A DNA stretch of 64,000 bases from NCBI RefSeq assembly GCF_014279975.1, contig NZ_CP047936.1:2294001-2358000 (forward strand). Direction: 5' to 3'. Numbering within the stretch: position 1 is the stretch's first letter; the number at the start of each line of letters is the position of its first letter. Source of the DNA: Synechococcus sp. BIOS-U3-1 (GTDB lineage: Bacteria > Cyanobacteriota > Cyanobacteriia > PCC-6307 > Cyanobiaceae). The notes below the pieces were generated by a model. That model had not been told where the DNA came from, ran no database searches, and saw only the letters and a list, made by a program, of their open reading frames with translations. Of the stretch, positions 18,519 to 25,922 are shown piece after piece. A program made the translations under genes and the position numbers.

Positions 18519-18560
18519 AAGAGTGACTTAAGAGTGACTTAAGAATGACTTAAACGACTT
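18519..18560 (+). promoter_or_regulatory. Tandem 11-bp direct repeats upstream of TPR copy 3
   Basis: AAGAGTGACTT (18519-18529), AAGAGTGACTT (18530-18540), AAGAATGACTT (18541-18551) and the shortened AAACGACTT (18552-18560). One repeat per helical turn is the layout bound by OmpR/PhoB-type response regulators, and the spacing resembles cyanobacterial Pho boxes, though the bases do not match the Pho consensus well. The repeats end 31 bp before the start codon. A regulatory role is inferred. Confidence 0.45.
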
Positions 18561-18591
18561 AGAATTTACTCAGAAATAGCGATGGCACTGA

Positions 18592-21500
18592 GTGAATCAA
18601 AAGAGAATTCAGAATCTCTCATCAACTGGCCGTCATCAGGAGTGTCTGCAGGCTTGCCAACAACTTCTCGTGAGCGAACCTGAGAACCCGTTTATCTGGA
18701 AGTTCGCAGGCAAATCACTTTTAGCTCTAGGGCAGTTTGAAAAAGCTCAACATTTCCTAGCCAAAGCTCATCAGCTCGACAGCACCGATCCCGAAATACT
18801 CAAAGACATTGGCAATATTTTCAATGCCCTTCAAAACGACATGGAAGCGATAAGGCTTTATAAAGCAGCTCTATCCATCGATCAAAATTATGCAGCAGCA
18901 ATCAACAATCTTGGATTAATCGCTAAGCGACAAAGAGACCTCAGCACCGCAGAACAATTAGTCAAGAAAGCTGCAGATTTAGAGCCATCATTTGCACCAT
19001 ATCATCTCAACCTAAGCAGTATTTACAAAGACCTCGGCAAGCTTGATCAAGCTCTTACTTCCACTTTGAAATTCCTAGAGCTCAAACCTAATAACCCCAA
19101 TGCCTACATGAACCTGGGCAGCATCTACAAAGACCTCGGTAACCTTGATAAAGCTCTTGCTTCAACATTGAAATCCTTAGAGCTCAAACCTGATAACCCC
19201 AATGCCCACATGAATCTGGGCAGCATTTACAAAGACCTCGGCAACCTTGATCAAGCTCTTGCTTCAACATTGAAATCCCTAGAGCTCAAACCTGACAACC
19301 CAGATGCTCACATGAACCTGGGCAGCGTATACAAAGATCTTGGCAAACTTGATCTAGCTCTTGCTTCAACATTGAAATCCCTAGAACTTAAACCTGATAA
19401 CTCCTATGCACATAAGAACCTTGGTGGTATCTACACAGACCTAGCCAAGCTTGATTTAGCTCTTGCCTCCACATTGAAATCCCTAGAGCTCAAACCTGAT
19501 AACCCAGATGCCCACATGAATCTGGGCAGCATTTACAAAGACCTCGGCAACCTGGATCAAGCTCTTGCTTCCACACTGCAATCCCTTGAGCTCAAGCCTG
19601 ATAACCCCACTGCCCACATGAACCTAGGCGACATCTACAAAGATCTCGGCAACCTTGATCAAGCTCTTGCTTCCACACTGCAATCCCTTGAGCTCAAACC
19701 TGATAACCACAATGCCCATATAAACCTGGGCAGCATCTACCAAGATCTTGGCAACCTTGAACAAGCTCTTGCTTCCACACTGCAATCCCTAGGACTCAAA
19801 CCTGATAATCCCGATACCCACAAAAACCTTGGTGGTATCTACAAAGCCCTCGGCAACCTTGATCAGGCTCTTGCTTCCACACTGAAATCAGTAGAGCTCA
19901 AATCTGATAACCCCACTACCCACATGAATTTGGGCGGTATCTACAAAGAGCTCGGGAACCTTGATCAAGCTCTTGCTTCCACTCTGAAATCCCTTGAGCT
20001 CAAACCTAATAACCCCGACACCCTCATAAACCTGGGCATCATCCATAAAGACCTCGGCAACCTGGATCAAGCTCTTGCTTCCACACTGCAATCCCTTGAG
20101 CTCAAGCCTGATAACCCCACTGCCCACATGAACCTGGGCGGCATCTACCAAGACCTCGGCAACCTTGATAAAGCTCTTGATTCCACTCTCAAATCTCTTG
20201 AGCTCAAACCTGATATCCCCACTACCCACATGAACCTGGGCAGCATCTACCAAGACCTCGGCAACCTTGATCAAGCTCTTGCCTCCACATTGAAATCCTT
20301 AGAGCTCAAACCTGACAACCCCACTGCCCACATGAATTTGGGCGGTATCTATAAAGACCTCGGCAACCTTGATCAAGCTCTTGCCTCCACATTAAAATCC
20401 GTAGAACTCAAACCTGACAACGCCGATGCCCTACTCAACCTGGGCGGCATATACAAAAAGCAAAAAGATTACGATAAAACAAAGGAGTCATACGAAAAAG
20501 CCTACGAGTATGAGCCAACTATTGAAAATGCATGCCTAGCAAAATTAAATTTTCCGTGGAACATAGCCTGCCAAGAAGACGTCGAAAAACTTAGATCTGA
20601 ATACATCAAAAATGCAAAAGACATCTTTGCAAACCATCAGAAAAAAGCTACAAAAAACTTTTTAGATTTATCGCTATTCATGCTAACTTACCAGAACGGC
20701 AGCAATGACAGATATTTTCTGGAAACAGTAGGAAAACTATCAAATCCTTGGCTTGCAATAAAATCAGTACCAGAAGACACAAATAAACGACAACATCCCA
20801 TAGCAGATGGTGAGCAAAAAATCTCACCTCGAGTTGGTTTTTATTTCGACAATACTGAAAAAAGCCATGTAGCCTTTAGGCATTACTTTAATATAATAAA
20901 AAATTGCCATAAAAACGGAATTAAAGTTATAATAATCAAAGGGCCAATGGCAGCCAAACAAAACAGCGATGAACTAGAGAAACACTCATCATACGTCGTA
21001 CAAATTTATTCAAACTTTGAGCAAGCAGTTAAAACCTTAAGAAGGCTGAATCTACACGTTCTCATATACACAGAAATTCATTCATCTCCTGCGCCATACT
21101 GCTTAGCTCACAACAGAATTGCACCAATTCAAGCAGTACTTCCAGGCAATTTAATAACAGCAGGAATCCCCACCATGGACTACTATATTTCAAGCGAATA
21201 CATGGAAACAAGCAATTCACAAGATCAGTACACGGAACAGTTAATCAAACTCAAGGGAATGCCTTGGGGCATCACCGATATTTCTAAGCCTAGCCATGAA
21301 AAGACTCGAAGCAATTTCGGCCTTCCCAGACAATCTCGCATATTTGGCTTATTGCATAATTTGATAAAATTTCATCCAGACTGGGACGATTTACTTGAAA
21401 AAATAGCGCAAAACAGCGAAGATACAATTTTTATTCTGACAGGAAAAGGCAGCAAACCCAGTCTCTTTCTTAAGAATAGATGGAGAGATAGTGCGCCAAT

Positions 21501-21903
21501 ATTTTTGTCTAAATGCAAATTTTTTGACCAAATGCCAAAAGACGACTATTTAAATTTACTGGCATGCGTTGATGTAGTACTCGATCCAATTCATATGGGC
21601 AGCGGTACAACTTCGATTGATGCTCTCAGTATGGGCATTCCGATTATCACAAAACCAGAAGATCATCCTCGAACACGTCTTGTGTATGGATTATATAAAA
21701 TTATGGGCATTAACAATGCTCCAATCGCGCAAACAGAATCAGACTATTTCACTTACTGCACTAGATTACAAAGCAACAATCAAGAATACGCTGAACTCAA
21801 AGAATTAATTAAAAAGAACTATCCCAAGGTTATAACTTCAAGCCACCAATCAATAAATCAAATCACAGAGGAGATAAAAAAGCTAACAAAGCAATCAAAT
21901 TAA
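18592..21903 (+). CDS. TPR-repeat protein with divergent GT41-like domain, copy 3
   Basis: An 1103-aa protein from a GTG at 18592. Its first 80 residues (MNQKRIQNLSSTGRHQECLQ...) closely match copy 1, while everything after the repeats (from about residue 630) matches copy 2, so it is a mosaic. Fifteen tandem TPR units (about residues 137-640) are almost identical, most reading MNLGSIYKDLGNLDQALAST. The GT41-like region starts near 746: VGFYFDNTEKSHVAFRHYFN, APIQAVLPGNLITAGIPTMD, QLIKLKGMPWG and SGTTSIDALSMGIPIITKP. The start follows the 11-bp repeat block. The same role is proposed as for copy 2. The high repeat identity suggests recent expansion or gene conversion. Confidence 0.87.
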   Translation: MNQKRIQNLSSTGRHQECLQACQQLLVSEPENPFIWKFAGKSLLALGQFEKAQHFLAKAHQLDSTDPEILKDIGNIFNALQNDMEAIRLYKAALSIDQNYAAAINNLGLIAKRQRDLSTAEQLVKKAADLEPSFAPYHLNLSSIYKDLGKLDQALTSTLKFLELKPNNPNAYMNLGSIYKDLGNLDKALASTLKSLELKPDNPNAHMNLGSIYKDLGNLDQALASTLKSLELKPDNPDAHMNLGSVYKDLGKLDLALASTLKSLELKPDNSYAHKNLGGIYTDLAKLDLALASTLKSLELKPDNPDAHMNLGSIYKDLGNLDQALASTLQSLELKPDNPTAHMNLGDIYKDLGNLDQALASTLQSLELKPDNHNAHINLGSIYQDLGNLEQALASTLQSLGLKPDNPDTHKNLGGIYKALGNLDQALASTLKSVELKSDNPTTHMNLGGIYKELGNLDQALASTLKSLELKPNNPDTLINLGIIHKDLGNLDQALASTLQSLELKPDNPTAHMNLGGIYQDLGNLDKALDSTLKSLELKPDIPTTHMNLGSIYQDLGNLDQALASTLKSLELKPDNPTAHMNLGGIYKDLGNLDQALASTLKSVELKPDNADALLNLGGIYKKQKDYDKTKESYEKAYEYEPTIENACLAKLNFPWNIACQEDVEKLRSEYIKNAKDIFANHQKKATKNFLDLSLFMLTYQNGSNDRYFLETVGKLSNPWLAIKSVPEDTNKRQHPIADGEQKISPRVGFYFDNTEKSHVAFRHYFNIIKNCHKNGIKVIIIKGPMAAKQNSDELEKHSSYVVQIYSNFEQAVKTLRRLNLHVLIYTEIHSSPAPYCLAHNRIAPIQAVLPGNLITAGIPTMDYYISSEYMETSNSQDQYTEQLIKLKGMPWGITDISKPSHEKTRSNFGLPRQSRIFGLLHNLIKFHPDWDDLLEKIAQNSEDTIFILTGKGSKPSLFLKNRWRDSAPIFLSKCKFFDQMPKDDYLNLLACVDVVLDPIHMGSGTTSIDALSMGIPIITKPEDHPRTRLVYGLYKIMGINNAPIAQTESDYFTYCTRLQSNNQEYAELKELIKKNYPKVITSSHQSINQITEEIKKLTKQSN
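19003..20470 (+). repeat. 102-bp coding repeats in TPR copy 3
   Basis: Fourteen near-identical 102-bp units plus one diverged last unit. Stretches such as GACCTCGGCAACCTTGATCA recur many times exactly. This is the most homogeneous of the three arrays and the one most likely to vary in copy number between strains or to be misassembled. Confidence 0.85.
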
Positions 21904-22490
21904 GACACATGCAATCTTTGCGAATAACGCAAAATAGCCACATGCAATGCATCAAAAAGATATTCATTAATAAAAGAAAAATTTATTAATTTGCGACCAT
22001 TCAAAACATGAAAAAGAGATCTTTGCGGCAATCAAGACCTCTTCACTTAGAATTTTATTAAAAAACCTCAAGACAGCTGATCAATTTCGTAAACTTCTTG
22101 CAAAGGACTAGTTTGCTTTCTAGTGATGACTGTAGGCATCATCCGATAGGTATGAATCAAACTGACTCATACTGCAGGCAGTTACAGAGCTAGACGAGCG
22201 ATTCCCTCTCTGCCATAGCTCCACAATCGTAGCTGGAGTGGGACCATGAGGCAGAGCGAAGGTCAAGAAATTAGTCAGCTTCATCGAAGACAGAGCTGTT
22301 TTATCAACAAGCTCCCCTGATGACCAAGGAAATGAACGCGCTACTGAAGCAGGCTTAGCAAATGAACTGGGAGCTCGCCTGTTCCATCGGAGCTTCCAGA
22401 AAGCACAACATATAAAATAGAACTTTGCCCTCTCACACGAGAATTGACCATAATGGTTATTAAAAGACTGCTTCACAGGCACTAAAACAT
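21904..22490. other. Spacer with one doubtful minus-strand frame
   Basis: An AT-rich spacer. A minus-strand frame at 22120-22482 (120 codons, GTG start) is open. Its second half (ALSSMKLTNFLTFALPHGP) has protein-like composition, but it has no recognisable domain and no clear ribosome-binding site. It could be a decayed gene. Nothing else is seen. Confidence 0.35.
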
Positions 22491-22976
22491 ATGCTTAAAA
22501 TAGTTAAAGCAGAGATTTGTGATTTGACAAATAGCAATTTAGAATCAATATACAACTGGAGATTCAAAGAATATCGATGCTTTTTCGCAACTGAATATGT
22601 ACCATCCTTTCAAGACCACAAGGAGTTCATATCCAAGGAAATAAAGGAAAATTCTGTGAGTTGGTTTTTTGGTTATTTCCAAGAAAAAATAGTATCATGC
22701 TGCTGTATTGAGAAACGCTCGCACAAAATAAATAGCGACAGATTTACCATGATTCTAACAAGAGTCATGGTAAATCCAAGATGGAAAAGAAAAGGATTTG
22801 CCCGGCAAACAATATCGCACGGCATTGAATGCGTGAGAAGAAATAGAGAAAAATACAGAGTAGTGCTAGAAGTATTTAATACAAATTCCAATGCGATTAA
22901 ACTCTACGAGAAAATGGGTTTTGTGGACACACAATCAAAAGGAAGAATGAGGACGATGGAGCTCCGACATGATTAA
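22491..22976 (+). CDS. GNAT-family N-acetyltransferase
   Basis: A 161-aa GNAT-fold acetyltransferase. The acetyl-CoA-binding motif A is TRVMVNPRWKRKGFARQTIS (about residues 87-106), where RKGFA corresponds to the Q/R-x-x-G-x-G/A loop. Motif B follows as LEVFNTNSNAIKLYEKMGFV. The layout is RimI-like, but GNATs of this size also acetylate amino sugars (for example PseH/WbbJ-type roles). The gene is AT-rich like the TPR genes, which argues for a shared origin in the island. With the DegT aminotransferase at 7692 it could make N-acetylated amino sugars, but protein or small-molecule substrates are equally possible. Confidence 0.85.
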   Translation: MLKIVKAEICDLTNSNLESIYNWRFKEYRCFFATEYVPSFQDHKEFISKEIKENSVSWFFGYFQEKIVSCCCIEKRSHKINSDRFTMILTRVMVNPRWKRKGFARQTISHGIECVRRNREKYRVVLEVFNTNSNAIKLYEKMGFVDTQSKGRMRTMELRHD

Positions 22977-23119
22977 AAAACATTACTAAAATCTCGCGCA
23001 ATCCTGTTACTAGATGATTAAATTTTACCTAAAAGAGTAGGCGAATAAATGCCGACCTATTTGGCTTGATTGAGCTGAATTTCATTACAACAATCTCCTC
23101 TTCCCAGAAACGTTCTCCC

Positions 23120-23275
23120 TTAGGTATTAGCCAAGTCTCTCGTTGGTATTACGCTGTTCTGGATAAAAAAACAGATGCCCAACAGCACTGAGGACAACAC
23201 AAGCTGAAGCGGCAGCATGCCCATTACGTGAGTGGCATGAAACGAAGGAAGCACTAGTGCAACCGTCAATCCCAA
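23120..23275 (-). CDS. Possible small membrane protein
   Basis: A 51-residue frame from a TTG at 23275. The predicted product has two closely spaced hydrophobic segments (GLTVALVLPSFHATHVMGM and LQLVLSSVLLGICFFIQN) and a short polar tail ending RDLANT. It is divergent from the secreted protein gene at 23307. The composition is convincing for a membrane protein, but the start codon is weak and I know no family, so it remains a candidate. Confidence 0.35.
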   Translation of the reverse strand: MGLTVALVLPSFHATHVMGMLPLQLVLSSVLLGICFFIQNSVIPTRDLANT

Positions 23276-23306
23276 GCCAGAATGCCTCCAGTGTTGAGCG
23301 ATCCCC

Positions 23307-23678
23307 GTGAGACTGCCACTGATCCTGTTGGGGTTTGCCTTGGTGTTGCCTACAGCTGCTCAGGCCCAGCAGAAAAAAGTTCCCTTCCCGACACGGGAGG
23401 AATTGCGTTCACTGCAGTTGCTGGCCTACAGCTGCTCACGCGCCAACGATCAGGACAGCTGTGGCAAGACTCGCAATCTTGCCGATCCACTCATGGACCA
23501 CCCCAGACTGTCGGCAGCATGCAAAGACAACATCTGGGAACTAATTCAGGCTTCACAGGTTGTGTCCTCCAACAGCTTCCAGCGCCGCGACAGCATCGAC
23601 CGACCTGCACGCCGGCTGACGCTGGTCTGTTCAGAGCCTGAAAAACCGAAGCAACCTACTGCACCAACCAAGACCTGA
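23307..23678 (+). CDS. Small secreted protein, function unknown
   Basis: A 123-aa protein with a clear Sec signal peptide: MRLPLILLGFALVLPTAAQA, cleavage probably after AQA at residue 20. The mature part has four cysteines (YSCSR, DSCGK, SAACK and LVCSE) that could form two disulfide bonds in the periplasm. The C terminus is Pro/Lys/Thr rich. GTG start at 23307; the frame upstream of it lacks a better start. It seems to be a short family of marine picocyanobacteria, with no known role. Confidence 0.75.
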   Translation: MRLPLILLGFALVLPTAAQAQQKKVPFPTREELRSLQLLAYSCSRANDQDSCGKTRNLADPLMDHPRLSAACKDNIWELIQASQVVSSNSFQRRDSIDRPARRLTLVCSEPEKPKQPTAPTKT

Positions 23679-23951
23679 GACTTGAGATCAGCGGATGTGA
23701 GCGAAGCTCAGGAATCAGCTCTTTCACATCTCCTTCAGCGAGCCCATGGCTGGACATCCTGGATTCCAGGCGTTTCTGAAAGTGCTTAACACCATCTCTC
23801 TCTTCAGACAGCTGGCCAGCATTGGAGGAATTGATGTCAATAACGCCTCAGCCGCCGTTACCGCTGGAAGGTAGCTGCGACAAGTGGTCGCGCCGGCAAC
23901 CCTAAACAGCATCTGGCGTGTAAAGGTTCTTGGTATCCGCTCCCGTCAGGG

Positions 23952-25610
23952 ATGACCGCCTCCGCCTCGGCCGAACCCGCTCAAACCTTCGTGCGGCTCG
24001 AAGCCCCTTTTACCGACCAAAAGCCAGGAACCTCCGGATTGCGCAAAAGCAGTGCGCAGTTTGAGCAGCCGCACTACCTCGAAAGCTTTATTGAGGCTGT
24101 GCTTCGCACCCTTCCAGGCGTGCAGGGAGGCACGTTGGTTCTTGGAGGCGACGGGCGTTACGGCAATCTGCGCGCCATCAATGTGATCCTGCGCATGGCT
24201 GCGGCTCACGGCCTGAGCAAGGTCATCACCACCACCGATGGCATTCTCTCCACACCGGCAGCCTCAAACCTGATCCGCAAGCGAGAGGCCATCGGAGGGA
24301 TCATTCTCTCGGCCAGCCACAATCCAGGCGGCCCTCATGGTGACTTCGGAGTGAAGGTGAATGGAGCCAATGGTGGCCCCACACCGGGATCCTTCACCGA
24401 TGCGGTATTCGAGTGCACCAGGTCATTAGATCAATACACCCTTGTTGAAGCTCCCGAGCTGAATCTCGGAACTCCAGGAACGCACAGCATCGGTGCGATG
24501 GAGGTCGAGATCATCGATGGCGTCGATGATTTTGTGGCGTTAATGAAGCAGTTGTTCGATTTCGATCAAATCAAAGCTTTGCTGGCCAGCGATTTCCCGC
24601 TGGCATTTGACGCCATGCATGCCGTGACGGGTCCCTACGCCAAACGTGTCTTCGAGGATCTGCTGGGGGCCCCATCAAGCAGCGTGCGCAATGGCATTCC
24701 ACTCGAAGATTTCGGCGGCGGCCATCCGGATCCCAACCTCACTTACGCACACGAACTTGCGGATCTTCTGCTCAAAGGAGACGACTACCGCTTCGGTGCT
24801 GCCTGCGACGGTGACGGCGACCGCAATATGATCCTCGGGCACCACTGCTTCGTCAATCCCAGCGACAGCCTGGCCGTGCTGACCGCCAACGCCACGCTGG
24901 CGCCGGCCTATGCAGCAGGCTTGGCAGGAGTCGCCCGCTCCATGCCGACCAGCTCCGCTGTTGATGTGGTGGCGAAGGAACTGGGCATTGAATGCTTCGA
25001 AACGCCAACGGGTTGGAAGTTCTTCGGGAATCTGCTGGATGCAGGCCGCATCACTCTCTGCGGAGAAGAAAGTTTCGGCACTGGCAGTAACCACGTGCGT
25101 GAGAAAGACGGTCTCTGGGCCGTGCTGTTCTGGTTGCAGATCCTCGCGGTGCGCCGTTGCAGCGTGGCGGAGATCATGAGCAACCACTGGAATCAATTCG
25201 GTCGTCACTATTACTCACGTCACGATTACGAAGCGGTGCCCAGTGAGGCAGCACATGGCCTCTATGAACGACTTGAAGGTCTCCTCCCTGGGCTCATAGG
25301 GCAGAACTTCGCTGGTCGCAAAATCACTGGTGCAGACAATTTCAGTTACACCGACCCTGTTGACCAGTCGGTGACTCAGGGTCAAGGCTTACGCATCCTT
25401 TTAGAGGATGGCAGCCGCGTTGTAGTGCGCCTATCGGGCACGGGTACCAAGGGGGCCACCATCCGGGTGTACCTCGAGAGCTATGTACCAAGCAGTGGTG
25501 ATCTCCATCAGGATCCTCAGATCGCCTTGGCCGACATGATCAGCAGCATCAACTCGCTGGCGGAGATTCAGCAGCGGACAGGAATGGATCGACCCACCGT
25601 GATCACCTGA
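23952..25610 (+). CDS. pgm: Phosphoglucomutase (alpha-D-glucose specific)
   Basis: A 552-aa phosphoglucomutase that interconverts glucose-1-phosphate and glucose-6-phosphate, linking photosynthate to glycogen and to nucleotide sugars for envelope glycans. All four signature regions are visible: PFTDQKPGTSGLRKS at the N terminus, the phosphoserine loop IILSASHNPGGPHGDFG (around residue 120), the metal-binding loop DGDGDRNMI (around 280), the sugar-binding GEESFGTGSNHVREKDG (around 370) and the C-terminal phosphate-binding RLSGTGTKGATIR. Length fits the family. It stands alone on the plus strand, convergent with the efflux operon only 3 bp after its stop. Confidence 0.96.
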   Translation: MTASASAEPAQTFVRLEAPFTDQKPGTSGLRKSSAQFEQPHYLESFIEAVLRTLPGVQGGTLVLGGDGRYGNLRAINVILRMAAAHGLSKVITTTDGILSTPAASNLIRKREAIGGIILSASHNPGGPHGDFGVKVNGANGGPTPGSFTDAVFECTRSLDQYTLVEAPELNLGTPGTHSIGAMEVEIIDGVDDFVALMKQLFDFDQIKALLASDFPLAFDAMHAVTGPYAKRVFEDLLGAPSSSVRNGIPLEDFGGGHPDPNLTYAHELADLLLKGDDYRFGAACDGDGDRNMILGHHCFVNPSDSLAVLTANATLAPAYAAGLAGVARSMPTSSAVDVVAKELGIECFETPTGWKFFGNLLDAGRITLCGEESFGTGSNHVREKDGLWAVLFWLQILAVRRCSVAEIMSNHWNQFGRHYYSRHDYEAVPSEAAHGLYERLEGLLPGLIGQNFAGRKITGADNFSYTDPVDQSVTQGQGLRILLEDGSRVVVRLSGTGTKGATIRVYLESYVPSSGDLHQDPQIALADMISSINSLAEIQQRTGMDRPTVIT

Positions 25611-25613
25611 GCG

Positions 25614-25922
25614 TCAACGACGCCGCTTCCCCTGCAAAGTTGTCTTATTCGAGCGGTACTCCTCCTCGGGTGCACTCTCCTGGAGCTGACGCATGCTTTC
25701 GATCGATGAACCAAACAGTACGGCGGAGAAGGTCACGACTGCATAGAGATAAAACAATCTTGCTGTGGGGAGATCGGCAGGGGTGTTGCGGATGAATGTG
25801 TTGAGAAAAATCGAGAGCACGACGCCGATACCTGCACCAATGAACGCAGCCCAGAGAACTTTGAAACCGTTGAATCGAGAAGGGTCATCATTGCGGGAGT
25901 GAGGCCTCGGAGAGCGACTCAT
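25614..25922 (-). CDS. Small membrane protein at the end of the RND operon
   Basis: A 102-aa protein with two predicted transmembrane helices (VLWAAFIGAGIGVVLSIFLN and LFYLYAVVTFSAVLFGSSIE) and basic, polar termini. Its ATG overlaps the stop of the RND permease gene by 4 bp, so it is translated with it. I do not recognise a named family. It may support the efflux system, which is inference from position. Confidence 0.72.
   Translation of the reverse strand: MSRSPRPHSRNDDPSRFNGFKVLWAAFIGAGIGVVLSIFLNTFIRNTPADLPTARLFYLYAVVTFSAVLFGSSIESMRQLQESAPEEEYRSNKTTLQGKRRR

Noticed and set aside
18519-18560. Calling the 11-bp repeats a true Pho box
   Set aside because: The spacing fits, but the bases after CTTAA do not follow the pyrimidine-rich consensus; only a general response-regulator-type site is proposed.
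19888-20274. 128-codon minus-strand frame with repeats
   Set aside because: It is the antisense reading of the TPR repeats of copy 3; the periodicity comes from the coding strand.
11532-20470. Regularly spaced repeats that could suggest a CRISPR array or satellite DNA
   Set aside because: The period is exactly 102 bp, in frame, and each unit encodes one TPR; there are no unique spacers.
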